This document shows positions 36,285-47,990 of a DNA stretch of 64,000 nt, in pieces. The position numbers were made by a program, and so were the translations under genes. Each line of letters opens with the position of its first letter. The first letter of the stretch is position 1. The notes below the pieces were generated by a model, which worked only from the letters and a program-made list of their open reading frames with translations, was not told the origin of the DNA and did no database searches. Origin of the DNA: Trichaptum fuscoviolaceum (taxonomy: Eukaryota > Basidiomycota > Agaricomycetes > Hymenochaetales > Trichaptaceae); contig CAJSYZ010000005.1 in the NCBI GenBank assembly GCA_910574455.1, forward strand, positions 1,302,001-1,366,000. The letters are read 5' to 3'.

Positions 36285-39200
36285 TTAACCACACCAAACT
36301 CTAGCATTTTGGAACATACGGAACCAGGGACCAGTTTTCTTCCACGAAGACAACATGCTCTCAGGGTACCAACTATTGCTCTGTAGAGTCGTTACCCGTT
36401 CAGGGTGAGGCATCATAGCTAGAATGCGCCCATCCGGTGTATGTACGCCCGTGATGCCCTTCACGCTGCCATTCGGATTCAATGGGTAGACTTCCGTTGG
36501 CTCCCCTTTGGAGTCTATGTATCGAACCGCAATCAGGCCTTTACGGGAGAGCAAGTCTTTTTGCGTCTCGTCATCGAATGCGACACGACCTTCGCCATGC
36601 GCGACTGCAACAGGTAGCCTTGAACCAGCCATGTCACGGAAGAACACGGAAGACTTTGTGACCTCGTTCTCGACGATCTCTACCATGGACGTTCTGGCTT
36701 CAAAACGCTCACTTCTATTCGACTTGAAGTCAGGCCAAGAGTCCGCGCCAGGAATGATGTGTCGTAAGTGGCTGAAAAACTGACAGCCATTGCACACCGC
36801 AAGTGCGAATATGTCCGTTCTAGCAAAGAAATCAACGAACTCCTTTCTAGCCTTCGCATTCAAAAGGATTGATGTCGCCCAGCCATTACCGGCGCCTAAA
36901 ACATCACCGTACGAAAAGCCACCACACGCAGCGACACCCCGGAAATCGACCAAGCTAATAAACCCGCTGATGATGTCTGACATATGTACGTCGACGGCGT
37001 CAAATCCGGCAGCAGTGAACGCCCAAGCCATTTCAACCTGCCCATTAACACCTTGTTCACGTAGGATCGCGACCTTTGGACGGTGTATGAAGTTTGCTTG
37101 CGGCGCTGGAGTGAAGGTGAGATTATAAGAGATACCGTTATACGACTCATCTTGAATGAGGTCGAACTCTTCCTTCGCACCAGCAGGTTCGTCACGAAGA
37201 CTTTGGATCCTAAACGATGTTTCAGCCCAAATACTCTGCAGCTCGGCACGAGTACTCTCGAATATACACGAAGACCGAGACAAAATTCGGATGGACTGGT
37301 CGGATTTATCATTCGCAACTGATCCAATAGCATGGACTGCCGATGATGGGAGGCCAGCCTTCATGAATACCGCTAACAATGTATCTAACTGAGATTTCCG
37401 AACTTGCATTACAGCGCCTAGTTCTTCGTTGAAAAGAGCTGCAAGCGGTTCCTCACTTCCTGGAAGTGCGTCCAAAGAAATCTCAGCGCCAGTTCTCCCA
37501 GCGAAGCACATCTCCACCACAGTGGTGAAGAGACCGCCATCAGAGCGATCGTGATAAGCCAATACTATGTTCGGATGGGTTTTCTTTATTTCCTGGCAGC
37601 CACTGAAGAACGCCTTCAAAGCAGCAGCGTCTTCGACATCAGGTGTCTCAGACCCGATCTCCTTGAACACCTGCGCCAATGCTGACGCACCCAGGCGCGC
37701 CTTCCCTGCTGATAGGTCGACGAGGACCAAACACGTTTCCTCTCCGGTCTCTACTTGTAACTGTGGTGTCCAGGTCTTAGATATGTCGTTGACCGATGCG
37801 AAAGCTGTGATATTTAATGATAGTGGTGCTGTAACGTCAACTTGTTCATCACCATCCTTCCACTTCATTGACATCGACATCGAGTCTTTTCCAACGGGTA
37901 TGCCTATACCTAGCGCTGGGCATAGGTCCATCCCGATTGCCTGTACAGCTTCGTAAAGCCTTGCGCCTTCTCCTGTCTTCGAAGCAGCACACATCCAATT
38001 CGCGCTCAGTTTTACATGAGATATGCTCTCTATGGATGCAGCAGCGAGGTTGGTAATTGACTCGGCTACGGCCAGTCTTGCTGAAGCGGCTGAGTTAAGC
38101 AGTGCGACGGGAGGTCTCTCGCCCATTGCCATGGCTTCTCCAGTCAGGACATCAAAACCATATGTAGTACGTGTCACTGCAACGTCCGCTACGGGAACTT
38201 GCCATGGCCCAATCATCTGATCTCGCGCAACCAGGCCGGTGATGCTTCGATCGCCGATAGTGATCAAGAAGGACTTCGACCCAACCGAAGGCAAACGCAG
38301 GACACGACTAACAGCTTCTCTGAGACGCTCTTCTAGCGCTGGAATACCCGGCAAAAATTGCGATAATGATGCATCAAAAGGAGGCGGAACGAAAGCTGGT
38401 GTCACATCTTTTCTTGACATGCGCGGTGGCTTCCCGAACAGAGTAGACATCTTCAGGCGAATGACATCCTGCTTCAGAAAGCGATCCGTGACAATCAAGT
38501 CTTCCTCTTCGGTTGCTGTGCCAACGAAAGAGAATGGACACCTCTCGCGGTCGCAAATTTCCTTGAATTGCTCCACCTGAGTCGGGGAGATCGCGAGGAC
38601 ATATCGTTCTTGCGACTCATTACACCATATTTCCATTGGTGACATGGACGTGTCTGCTACGAGCACATCCCTAATATCGAACGTAGCGCCTAAATTTGAA
38701 TCATGGACCAACTCGGGTAGTGCATTTGACAGCCCTCCCGCCCCGACATCATGAACAGACTGTATAGGATTTCTATCGCCCAGGTCGACGCACGCGTCAA
38801 TTACTTGCTGGCATCGACGCTGCATCTCTGCGTTATCTCTTTGCACAGAAGCGAAGTCAAGTTCAGCAGAGCTTGCTCCGGATGTTTGGCTAGATGCTGC
38901 ACCCCCGCCTAGGCCAATAAGCATCCCAGGACCACCCAGGACGGCGATTTTTGCCCCCGCATCAATCTTCGTTTTCTTCACAAACTGAGGTCGAACGTTC
39001 CCAAGGCCTCCAGCAATCATGATCGGCTTATGGAAGCCTCTAATCTCCTTCCACTCGGTATTCGAAGAAGATGGAACTCGCTCAGCAAATGTTCGGAAAT
39101 AGCCTGTTAGGGCAGGCCTACCGAATTCATTATTGAAAGCAGCTGCTCCAAGAGGAGCTTCGATCATGATATCGAGAGAGGAGGCAATATGTGATGGTTT

Positions 39201-40343
39201 CCCGAAGTCCGTCTCCCATGGCTGCTCGTAGCCAGGTATAAGCAAATTAGAGACTGCAAAGCCTGATAGACCAGCTTTCGGTTTCGATCCGCGCCCAACA
39301 GCACCTTCATCCCGAATTTCACCTCCCGACCCCGTTGCAGCGCCCGGATAAGGAGAGACAGCAGTCGGGTGGTTGTGGGTTTCGACCTTCACCAAGATAG
39401 GCATCGGCTCCTCGCGTGCTTCGTATTTATGAGTGGCACCGGGGCCGTAACCAGCGCTGAAGCGAGGTGCAGTAAAGCCCTCGAAGACAGCCGCATTATC
39501 AGTATAGGCTGAGATCGTGTAAGAACCATTGAGCGTCTCCGTGTTGCGAATCATTTGGAACAAAGACATGTCTTTCGCTTCATCGTCAATAGTCCACGCA
39601 GCGTTGAATATTTTATGGCGACAATGCTCGGAATTCACCTGTGCAAACATGAAGAGCTCCGCATCTGTGGGATTTCGACCAAGTGCATGCTCTCCAGTGA
39701 TGTAAGCGTCGACCAGGTATTTGATTTCGTCCACAGCTAGAGCAAGACCTAGTTCATGGTTTGCCTTCGCAAGGACGACCAACGCGTCCTCCTTGCGGCT
39801 CAACAAATCGACCGTGCGGAGGGGCCTCTGCTCCTGGTGCTGGAAGCATTTTTCTTCCTCGGGCGGCGAAGACTGAACGACCTGCGTCATTCGGTCGTGA
39901 ATCGACTGAGAGAAAGAGCGTATATCATTGTCGCTCAGCGTCTGCCCCGTCTTAGTCGTGACATGATATACGATTCCGCGTTCGATTCTCTCGATGTACT
40001 CTCCCAAGTTACATATACGCGCAATATCAGTTGCTTTGCTGGACCAGGGCGAAATGGAGCCAGGCCGAGGCAGTACGTAGATGATGTTGGGCGCACGTTG
40101 CTCGAGGGCGTCCCGAGTACCTTGGAATGCAAAGTCATCACCGTATTTGAGAAGGACATCTAAAGTATCCCTTTGAGAGGATTTGGTCCCAAGGGTGTCC
40201 TCAGACTCTGGTCTTGTGCATTTCACAAGGTGAATGTATATCGCATCGACTGATTGTACCAGAGGGCAGTACTTCTGAATAGCTGCGAGCACAGTCTTCC
40301 GTTTGCTCGGAGAGAGCGCTGAGCTACCGGCAAGGACAAGCAT
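36285..40343 (-). CDS. ADE6: Phosphoribosylformylglycinamidine synthase
   Basis: ATP- and glutamine-dependent enzyme of de novo purine synthesis, converting FGAR to FGAM. A single uninterrupted exon of 1352 codons from ATG 40343 ([15 protein letters not shown]) to stop 36285 matches the usual length of the eukaryotic/large bacterial PurL. The in-frame extension to 40520 is not needed. Visible blocks are the N-terminal PurS-like part and the linker [20 protein letters not shown]. The first synthetase half holds [19 protein letters not shown] and [15 protein letters not shown], and the second [16 protein letters not shown] and [15 protein letters not shown]. The C-terminal glutaminase domain has [13 protein letters not shown] and the nucleophile Cys in AVCNGCQFF, with His/Glu in MMPHPERV. 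It is intron-less in an intron-rich neighbourhood. A CTTCAAGTTG element lies upstream at 40695-40708. Confidence 0.97.
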   Translation of the reverse strand: MLVLAGSSALSPSKRKTVLAAIQKYCPLVQSVDAIYIHLVKCTRPESEDTLGTKSSQRDTLDVLLKYGDDFAFQGTRDALEQRAPNIIYVLPRPGSISPWSSKATDIARICNLGEYIERIERGIVYHVTTKTGQTLSDNDIRSFSQSIHDRMTQVVQSSPPEEEKCFQHQEQRPLRTVDLLSRKEDALVVLAKANHELGLALAVDEIKYLVDAYITGEHALGRNPTDAELFMFAQVNSEHCRHKIFNAAWTIDDEAKDMSLFQMIRNTETLNGSYTISAYTDNAAVFEGFTAPRFSAGYGPGATHKYEAREEPMPILVKVETHNHPTAVSPYPGAATGSGGEIRDEGAVGRGSKPKAGLSGFAVSNLLIPGYEQPWETDFGKPSHIASSLDIMIEAPLGAAAFNNEFGRPALTGYFRTFAERVPSSSNTEWKEIRGFHKPIMIAGGLGNVRPQFVKKTKIDAGAKIAVLGGPGMLIGLGGGAASSQTSGASSAELDFASVQRDNAEMQRRCQQVIDACVDLGDRNPIQSVHDVGAGGLSNALPELVHDSNLGATFDIRDVLVADTSMSPMEIWCNESQERYVLAISPTQVEQFKEICDRERCPFSFVGTATEEEDLIVTDRFLKQDVIRLKMSTLFGKPPRMSRKDVTPAFVPPPFDASLSQFLPGIPALEERLREAVSRVLRLPSVGSKSFLITIGDRSITGLVARDQMIGPWQVPVADVAVTRTTYGFDVLTGEAMAMGERPPVALLNSAASARLAVAESITNLAAASIESISHVKLSANWMCAASKTGEGARLYEAVQAIGMDLCPALGIGIPVGKDSMSMSMKWKDGDEQVDVTAPLSLNITAFASVNDISKTWTPQLQVETGEETCLVLVDLSAGKARLGASALAQVFKEIGSETPDVEDAAALKAFFSGCQEIKKTHPNIVLAYHDRSDGGLFTTVVEMCFAGRTGAEISLDALPGSEEPLAALFNEELGAVMQVRKSQLDTLLAVFMKAGLPSSAVHAIGSVANDKSDQSIRILSRSSCIFESTRAELQSIWAETSFRIQSLRDEPAGAKEEFDLIQDESYNGISYNLTFTPAPQANFIHRPKVAILREQGVNGQVEMAWAFTAAGFDAVDVHMSDIISGFISLVDFRGVAACGGFSYGDVLGAGNGWATSILLNAKARKEFVDFFARTDIFALAVCNGCQFFSHLRHIIPGADSWPDFKSNRSERFEARTSMVEIVENEVTKSSVFFRDMAGSRLPVAVAHGEGRVAFDDETQKDLLSRKGLIAVRYIDSKGEPTEVYPLNPNGSVKGITGVHTPDGRILAMMPHPERVTTLQSNSWYPESMLSSWKKTGPWFRMFQNARVWCG

Positions 40344-41433
40344 GGCTGAATGTCTCCATTGAGGCTCGTTAATACATTCAGTAAAGGGATGTGAGCCAGA
40401 CTCCCACCTGTGCCTCCTTTGCGTACTCTCGGACTGCTGTAATGTCGGTGTATGCGCCCTGTAGCCTTCAAGATGGAGACTTGATCGATGGATGAGCAAG
40501 AGATGTAGCGACAGGTACAAAACAATCCAAACAATCTATGATTTGGATTGGATGTAGATCATAGCTCCTGAAGATGGTTGAAGACAAAAAGAAACGAGAT
40601 GGTGGCAGAGAGTGCATCGTGATAAACTACTAAAAGCCAGAGGGCAAAATTTCGATCGCCACGTGCGGTCCGAAATGCCAGTGACAGCAGCTTCGACTTC
40701 AAGTTGCCCTGAGTGGCAGTGGTGTGCCAGTGTCCGCGGGCGCTGCCGAACCCAAACAACAAAAGGCCCGGGGTCAAGAACTCAAATCTCTCTTTCATCA
40801 CACTCACTACCATGTTGAATATTCTATGATTTTTTTCTGAACTTACTACAATACGTTAGCTATCCACCTGATTCTTGAGTATAGACTAACACAACTCTTA
40901 TCAAAAACCATTAACATCGCAAACTTGAGTCCGATGCCAGGGTTAGCTTCGGAACCCTGCAGATCGACTCCCCGAGAGACTTATTCTTCAGTCGACACTT
41001 GAGCTCCATCTATGGTGTACTGTGGGTTGGAAAGACAGAAGCGCGGCCGCATCATACTCTGGTTAGTACATATGAGAAGCTGCTAGTGTGACAAGCAAAG
41101 GAAGGTCGCTCGTATCATTGATTCTATTCTGCCACTGTGCTCACCAGTGAGTATCTCTCAACTGCACTCCCCCCACCCTTTTCGAGTCTTGTTGTCTAGA
41201 CCACGGTCGAGATCTAACCAAATATGCGGAAAAAATAGACCGCTATGAATATAGTTTTAACAAGTCATTGGAACGGTACATATGTTTCTAGCTCAGGCCG
41301 TCATCCAAGCTCCCCCTTCGCTCGCAGCTCCTCGTTTTCGGGCACAACCTCCAGAAAGTACGCTTGGTACTCCCTTCACGGTTTACTTCCCAAACGCCGG
41401 ACTCCACCCCTATCGCAAGGCCTGCCTCTCCGT
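40344..41433. other. Divergent intergenic region ADE6 / F-box gene
   Basis: About 1.1 kb. It contains GACTTCAAGTTG (40695-40706) and GTGCCAGTGTCCG (about 40724-40736), both matching motifs seen in other promoters here. The plus-strand frame is open from an ATG at 41245, so the F-box protein could start there. No other gene was recognised. Confidence 0.45.
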
Positions 41434-42468
41434 ATGGAAGACTCTCAGAGACTTCCATTCGAGCTCGTGTTAATGATCATGGAGCTCGCTGCCGACCAAT
41501 GTCAAGCCACAGCGCGCTCCGTGATGCTCGTCTGTCGCCGCTCGCATGGTATTGCTCTCCCATACGTATACAGGACCGTCACATTCAGCTGGGGAGCAAA
41601 CTTGCCCGGGTTTCTGCGCTTTGTCTCGACGAAACCCCATGTTCTCAGATACATTCAAAGCTTATGGGTTGGCAATCATTATGCTCCCCCAGCGCTCTTA
41701 GCACAATGCCCAAACCTGCACCGCCTCGCTATTGAACCACAATCGTTCATCAATTATTGTTCATCGAACAGGCAGGAGAACGCACGCCATCGACTACGTC
41801 ACGTTCCAAGTGCAGATGACGATCCAGATGATTCTCTGCCCGTCCTACCTGCTTGCGAAATCGTCCTCCTCTGTTATCCGTGCGATTGGTCCGAACTGAA
41901 GGCATCGCATCCTTTCACAGTCGAATGCCTTCAACAAATAACCCACCTCTGGCTTACACGTTCTTCCCAACTCTTCACTAGAATTCGACACAGGCATATT
42001 CTTCCCTGCCTCTCCCGTCTGACCCATCTAGTCGTCAAACTTGATGCCGCACGTGGGCAGATTATCGATTGGGAGGTCGCAAGTAGCATCTCACGAGACC
42101 TGCTGGAGAACATTTCATCCCTCCAAATGCTCGTCGTCGCTGTTGACCATGCTCCGAAGAGCGGAAAGGAAATTGGCAAAATATACGACTTAGCAACTCA
42201 TTTACGTAAAATCGATGAACGTATCCATGTCTTCCCTATTCCCATCGGTCTCGTCGAATTCATGGCCATTGAAGAGGAGGTCTTACCACTCTTTAAATCC
42301 GCATCATCAGGGCAGTCCAGCATATGGGACAACGCACGGGAGCTACGGAACGCAATGGACCTAGCACCGAACCAATCCTGGAAGGCCGAGACAATGGAGA
42401 CGGTGCAGGGCAGATCCCAAATACGAACGTTGCTGCGTTTCTGGCAGACACTTGTTACGCTAGCTTGA
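41434..42468 (+). CDS. F-box-like protein
   Basis: Single-exon protein of about 344 residues. Its N-terminus is F-box-like: RLPFELVLMIMELAADQ, then SVMLVCRRSHGIALPYVYRT. It is followed by a leucine-rich helical body without clear catalytic motifs, as in the large F-box-like families of mushrooms. Such proteins normally link a target to the SCF ubiquitin ligase through Skp1; the target is unknown here. The start at 41434 places the F-box at the N-terminus. An in-frame ATG at 41245 would add 63 Ser/Arg/Pro-rich residues and cannot be excluded. It ends at 42468, convergent with WSS1 only about 135 bp away. The family call is moderately sure. Confidence 0.72.
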   Translation: MEDSQRLPFELVLMIMELAADQCQATARSVMLVCRRSHGIALPYVYRTVTFSWGANLPGFLRFVSTKPHVLRYIQSLWVGNHYAPPALLAQCPNLHRLAIEPQSFINYCSSNRQENARHRLRHVPSADDDPDDSLPVLPACEIVLLCYPCDWSELKASHPFTVECLQQITHLWLTRSSQLFTRIRHRHILPCLSRLTHLVVKLDAARGQIIDWEVASSISRDLLENISSLQMLVVAVDHAPKSGKEIGKIYDLATHLRKIDERIHVFPIPIGLVEFMAIEEEVLPLFKSASSGQSSIWDNARELRNAMDLAPNQSWKAETMETVQGRSQIRTLLRFWQTLVTLA

Positions 42469-42602
42469 CTTGTAGTCCGGTACTGCCTTCTTTACTATCG
42501 GAGCCTATTGCGCTATTGAAGAGTATTTGAACTTGTCTTCTAATATCGTTTACTCTAAAATATAGATAACATACTAGCAAAAATCATGAAGGCGAGATTC
42601 CA

Positions 42603-44001
42603 TTAACTTATCGATTTAACAGTCCCACAAAAAGGACAGGACCATAAGGAACTCGGTATGTCTTTCTCGACACACACTGGACACGACCACACATTCCCCG
42701 GGCGCGCTGTACAGCAAACTGCACAAGACTCTGCATTCATCTCGTTGTGTAACGTGCAAGTGGCACAACTCCAAAATGACGCTTGCCTAGAACGTTTCGT
42801 TGGTGTGATGGATGAGGGTGACTCTAATTGACGCTTTGATGTGCCTGTTGCATGGTTTATTGGAGCGGGGCTGATGAGAATAGATTGCACGCGACTGCGG
42901 CCTACTATAGAAAAAGAAAGTTAAAACTCTCGCATGCCCAGATCCTCCGAAGTTACATACCTTCAGACGAGGGCCCATCGACAACTGCTTCCGTTTCAGT
43001 GCTTCTTCCAGGTGTCATACGTATTCTTGACGCAGTTTCTCCAGTCTCCATTGCTTCAGGGGCATCACCCGTAAGATCGATGATATCAACCGACTTATCT
43101 TCGAGGCTGTCCTTCGCTGCCTTATCAGCTTCCCTCAGTATTTCTTCGTCATGGCTGAAGCCACAAGCTTTATCATCTCTTACTCTTCGTTCTGCAGCCT
43201 TTAGCGACACATTCGGTTATCAGAGATGGACTTCAGCTTGTATGTAACGCATCATACCTGTGCAGCGAGCTCCCTGGGACTTAGTTCCTTCAAGGTTCCT
43301 CTGGGCCGACCTCCGAGTCTTCGGCCACTGCCTCCCATTACTGCCTGCACCTTCTGACGTCTCTCGGCAGCTTCAACCGCTTTCAACCTAGCGAGGTGAG
43401 GAGGCAGATTGTGCGAGACACCCACGCCGACTTTTCTACCGGCAGAGTGGAAGCCCTCACCAGAGTAACCTGAGTCTTTAAGCCTGTCGTATTCCTCTTC
43501 CAGCTCACCGAGTAGTTTGTAGAATTTCGCATCATGAGGTCCGTGTACATTATGAGTCAGCTGCATTAGGATTAGTGAATGCCGCCTTCTCTGAAGATCC
43601 CGCCCACCTCGTGAAGCATTGTGCCAACTAAATCTTCATCATCGTAGAATGTATCCGGAGAGTGGGCCGGACGAAGCCTTATGAGGATCTTTAGACCTCC
43701 ACCAACATCTTTTCAGGAGTCAGGTGATGCGTAAAATTGTCCAGTATGCTACTAGTACGTACTCATTCCTTCATCAACTAAAGTCAGGAATCTTCTTCAA
43801 CCGTACAGGAGTGACTTGTTAAGACGTACCGAGAAGAGAAGGATTATCAGGAAAGAACTCGGATAGCATCGGTAGCTTCCACTTATGCTTCCGCATGATA
43901 GGCTTCACCAGGGAGGCGATACGTTGTAGTAGAGGTAGAGCCTGATCTGACTTGGGCCTGTTTTTCAGATGTGTGAATGCTTCGACGAATGTCTCGGACA
44001 T
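42603..44001 (-). CDS. WSS1: Wss1 metalloprotease (WLM domain, SIM, RanBP2-type zinc fingers)
   Basis: DNA-dependent, SUMO-linked metalloprotease that removes DNA-protein crosslinks. The start at 44001 (MSETFVEAFTHLKNRPKSD) begins the WLM domain. It continues with the MRKHKWKLPMLSEFFPDNPS block, ILIRLRP and the zinc-protease signature HELTHNVHGPHD (HExxHxxxGxxH). The domain ends in FYKLLGELEEEYDRL. Downstream SVDIIDLTGD is a clear SUMO-interacting motif. The C-terminus carries a RanBP2-type zinc finger (WSCATCTLHNEMNAESCAVC) and a second Cys-Cys pair unit (VWSCPVCVEKDIP..LWSCPFC). It ends at 42603. Several short introns interrupt it; the HE / LTHN join crosses one of them. The combination of WLM, SIM and zinc fingers fits Wss1/SPRTN-like repair proteases well. 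Confidence 0.9.
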
Positions 44002-44322
44002 GATGAGTGTTCAGAGGTTTGGCGAGAATGGTGAAAAAGCGAGGTTTGCGTAAATGTATAGGATTTACCATGGTATCTCTCGAACATTCACTGGCAATGA
44101 TTCATGGTAGAGTACTGGCTGAACGCGTAAACCACGTTACGGCTAATTACGCGCGCGTCACAGATCGTGATTTATGTGACTGTATTTCACTGGCAGCATT
44201 CAAGTTATACATATGTGTCACGCTTTCGGCCGGTTTATCCGAATAGATTTAGCGCATATAAAGTACGAAGTCGAGTCAGGTTGAAGTAACTTAGTCCTTG
44301 CCGACATCCTCTCCGACACGAA

Positions 44323-46336
44323 ATGTCTGTGTCTGCAACTATTGAATACTCTTCACATGCACCTGAACCTCTCTCATACTCTAGAGTACCGAAACACTCA
44401 CTTTTGCCTTCCAACACTCCGGATTACCTGCGACTTATTATCACCTCAAAAGTATACGACATACTAAAGGAAACACCTCTCGTTTTTGCTCCCAACCTCA
44501 GTGCGAAACTCGGGAATGAGATATGGCTCAAGAGAGAGGACTTGCAAGAAGTTTTCAGCTTTAAAATTAGAGGGGCGTATAACTTTATGGCGAGCCTGAC
44601 GAAGGAGGAACGTTGGAAGGGTGTCATTACATGTAGCGCTGGTCAGTGTACGTACGATTCGGTTCAGAAGCGCACAGCTGCTAATTGTTGCTTGTAGGAA
44701 ACCATGCTCAAGGCGTAGCATTGTCTGGAAACCGTTTAGGTGTTCCATGCACTATCGTCATGCCGAAAGGCACTCCTTCCATCAAGGTCAAAAATGTTGC
44801 GCGACTGGGGGCAAAAGTCTTACTTCACGGCGACGACTTCGATGAGGCGAAAGCAGAATGTGCCCGACTAGCACAGTCTCAGGGTCTTATCTTTGTTCCT
44901 CCTTATGACCATCCGCTTGTCATTGCAGGGCAGGGCACGGTCGGAATGGAGATTCTGAAACAGCTTCACGACGCAGAAACGCTGGATGGCATTTTCGCTA
45001 GTATCGGTGGAGGTGGTCTCGTTGCTGGTATATGTGAATACGTGAAGCGTATCGGATCACCAAACACGAAAGTTTTTGGGGTGGAGACTTTCGACGGCGA
45101 TGCAATGGAACGGAGCTTAGCGAAGGGCGAGAGGGCAACACTTAAGGAGGTCGGTCCATTCAGCGACGGCACGGCGGTTAAAATCGTCGGCGAGGAACCG
45201 TTCCGCATATGCAAAAACTTATTGGATGGTGTCGTGAAGGCTAACAATGACGAGATCTGTGCCGCCATTAAAGATATCTTTGAAGGTACGTTGGTTTATT
45301 AAATCTTACTGAACTAAATGAAATGTTGTTCGATCGCAGAAACTCGATCTATAACAGAGCCAGCTGGTGCTCTGGCTCTAGCTGGGCTAAAGCGATATAT
45401 CGCGAATAATAACCTTATTGGAGCGAACAAACGGTTTGTAGCGGTTGTCAGCGGCGCGAACATGAACTTTGGGCGATTACGCTTTGTTGCTGAACGCGCT
45501 GAGATCGGTGAAGGACGAGAAGCCCTTTTCAGCGTTGAGATTCCCGAACAGCCAGGCAGGTAAGCCCTTTGGTCACTTGACTTTCTGGGATTTTCAAGAA
45601 GCCTAACCGGTCTCATGAATTAGTTTCGTGGCCTTGCACTCTGTAATTCATCCACGCGCAGTGACAGAGTTTATTTATCGATATAACTCGCCCACTGTTG
45701 CACATGTATTCCTCTCTTTCATCCTTGAATCAACCTCCCGCGCTAAGGAAATTGCCGGCGTCCTCGCTGAGTTGAAGACGCATGGCATGAAAGGATGGGA
45801 TATAAGTGAGGATGAATTCGCCAAGAGTCATGCTCGGTATATGATCGGCGGGGCTAAGGATGTGCCACACGAACGAGTCTTTCGATTTGGTGAGTAACTT
45901 ACTCATTCTGATGGGATAGAGCTCTTGAGACGTCGAGCTAACGAACAAAATACGTACCGTAGCGTTTCCTGAAAGACCCGGAGCCTTGAGGAAGTTCCTT
46001 CTCGGCTTACACCGAGGCTGGAACATTTCGCTCTTCCACTATCGAAACCACGGAGCTGGTGAGCCATTCGAACCTATTTCATCTCAATCCAGAAGCATTT
46101 TTGACACTCTTCTAGATTTGGGCAAGGTCCTTGCAGGGATCCAAGTCCCGCCCGAGGATAATGAAGAATTTCAAAAGTATCTTGATGAGCTTGGTTATGA
46201 TTATGTTGAAGAAACGGAGAATGCCACTTACAAGAGATACCTTCGAGGAGAATCACCCTTGCCCTCGCCCTCGCCCTCTCCACCCCCGTCGGACCCGGAA
46301 GTTGATGGCACGATTGAAACGAATGATCGAGCATAG
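44323..46336 (+). CDS. ILV1: Threonine deaminase (biosynthetic threonine ammonia-lyase)
   Basis: PLP enzyme converting threonine to 2-oxobutanoate, the first step of isoleucine synthesis. Exon 1 (44323-44641) holds [20 protein letters not shown] and the PLP lysine in [12 protein letters not shown]. Exon 2 starts at 44698, completing [13 protein letters not shown]. The phosphate-binding loop GGGGLVAG follows, then [17 protein letters not shown]. The C-terminus has two ACT-like regulatory segments ([16 protein letters not shown].., [20 protein letters not shown]), as expected for isoleucine feedback control. The tail is a (CCCTCG)n-encoded Pro-Ser repeat and an acidic end. In yeast this enzyme is mitochondrial. 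The N-terminus here ([20 protein letters not shown]) is not a convincing presequence. Confidence 0.95.
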
Positions 46337-46731
46337 AGATAACGGTTTTCGGAAGATGCCAGACTTTTCGCAAATCTGTAGGCAAACAGCTGTTTGCCAT
46401 GAATTTGTGCATCTATGTAGATGATCTGAACTAATGTTTTAGTTATGTAAAAGTGTGTAATGATAAGGATAGGTATTATGTTATGAAGACAGCGTAGACA
46501 GCAATGGCAACGGCATGGTGAATGACCAAGAGTCTATATGTGCAATAACCAAGAGATGGACAGTCGTGTGGATAAGGAAGGGAAAAAGTCCTGCGAAAAT
46601 ACCATGTTGGAAGTGGTTGCTCCCTCATTCTCCCCAGCTCAAGGCAAGGGTGCCAACATCCTGGATTTTAAAGCCATCTTTGAGAGTTGAAGAAATGTTA
46701 TCCGACAATGTCCTTATCTGAAACATAAACG
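46337..46731. other. Intergenic between convergent genes
   Basis: 3' flanks of ILV1 (+) and the Cys-anchored protein (-). Nothing recognised. Confidence 0.5.
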
Positions 46732-47645
46732 TCAAACAAGCAGATTCTTCAAAGTGACTACCAAACATACAATCGCTTCGTCCTCTTCACCTAAAGGCTT
46801 GACATTCGGACGCTCTGTTATCCGGGCTTCTTGGGTATCGTTTCTAACAACATCTTCAGGTCCGGAGGTTTCTCCAGCGACGCTACCCACACTTTGGATA
46901 CCCTCCAAGACAGGGGTAGTATTGTCTCCGGAGTCGACATCTCCTACTCCGAATCGTCCCTGGCGAGTCGTACTTCTCCCCCGTCTTCCGAAAACGCGCT
47001 GCTTACTCTTGTTCGTAGAAATGATCCTTGCGTTTAGCACGGGCTCAAGGTCGTCCTCCAGGAGTGTATGTGATGTGGATGCGTGGTGTAAGGATGAGGC
47101 CGATTCAGAGCGGCTAATGGAAGGCGATTCTTTTGGTGAGGACGCGCGACTTGACCCATCGCGCATAATAGTGGGTCGGTTGAGGTTGGCTGAGAAGCTG
47201 CGCGTCGAGCGTGAAGGGGATGATGTGTTGCCTTGTTTTGAGTTTGCATCGTCCCGAAGATTGAACGGCACACGCGCGAGGACGTTTACCATTTTACTTC
47301 AGCCAGAGGTTAGTTCACATGTACAATTTCTATATGCGTTGAACGTACCCCTGCTTGGCTCGTACAATTACATTCAGCCTCTCCTTGGCTTTGTGGTCGT
47401 CGATCGTCACAGAGCCGTAATTGGCTATTCTGAAGGCAACATAAGGCTATGTCAGAACATCGAACAGATAAATATCGTACTGAGGATCTTCTGGGGCTTG
47501 AATAAGCTGTCTATTCTGCTCTTCGTCCCCCTGCACTCGAATGCCGGGTTAGACAATGAACTCCGGAGATAAACAGCATCCGCACCTCATCTACTGACTT
47601 CTTTCTTGAGCAGCAGCACAGTAAGGCGCTAAGTAGGCCATCCAT
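46732..47645 (-). CDS. Cys-anchored membrane-associated protein, possibly LAMTOR1/Ego1-like
   Basis: Reconstructed from small 5' exons. MDGLLSALLCCCSRKKSVDE (start 47645) is followed by GDEEQNRQLIQAPEDPQ, IANYGSVTIDDHKAKERLNV plus IVRAKQG, and KMVNVLARVPFNLRDD. A long Ser/Arg/Thr-rich low-complexity tail then runs to 46732. The CCC cluster near the N-terminus suggests palmitoylation and membrane anchoring. 'RL.VIVRAK.GKMVNV' is the conserved core I associate with fungal relatives of the lysosomal adaptor LAMTOR1/Meh1 (EGO/Ragulator), from memory only. Phases of all introns agree, which supports the model. If correct, it would tether Rag GTPases for TORC1 signalling. A 272-codon frame on the opposite strand is treated as a shadow. 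Confidence 0.6.
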
Positions 47646-47990
47646 AAAGTAACTCCGCAAAAACTAGGTGGTTTAGTGAATATCAGAATGGAGAGGTACA
47701 GCAAGCAAAGTGGTAGAGCAGAGAATGAAGGTCGCGAACTCCCAACCAGTGTGAACCAAAGATAATTTTCGGAAAATATTTCCATCTTAGAATTTAGACT
47801 TTCAAGTTTCCGGCGTCCCTGACTCAGAGCACTGGCATGCCAGTGTTCGTGTCGCGATCAAGTACCACTGGCAACTAAATCCGTCCGGAAACTATTCCAC
47901 GTCATTCTAATTATTTCAAGAACTTCAACTGCTTCGTCTTTGATGTCCAACGCACGATAGAAGACTGATTACAGGTGAAGGTACTTCTAA
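47646..47990. promoter_or_regulatory. Divergent promoter with perfect 16-nt palindrome
   Basis: 345 bp between the Cys-anchored protein (-) and COG3 (+). CACTGGCATGCCAGTG at 47830-47845 is a perfect palindrome. Its right half with flank, ATGCCAGTGTTCG (47837-47849), recurs inverted at 52149-52161. TTCAAGTTT (47801) and CCACTGGCA (near 47863) are nearby. Confidence 0.55.

Noticed and set aside
40344..40520. In-frame N-terminal extension of ADE6 to an ATG at 40520
   Set aside because: The family length and the [11 protein letters not shown] start agree with the ATG at 40343, and the extension looks like leader sequence.
46754..47572. 272-codon plus-strand ORF opposite the Cys-anchored protein gene
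   Set aside because: The minus-strand exon set has coherent intron phases and recognisable motifs, while the plus-strand frame shows no family similarity. Long antisense frames are common opposite Ser/Arg-rich coding sequence.
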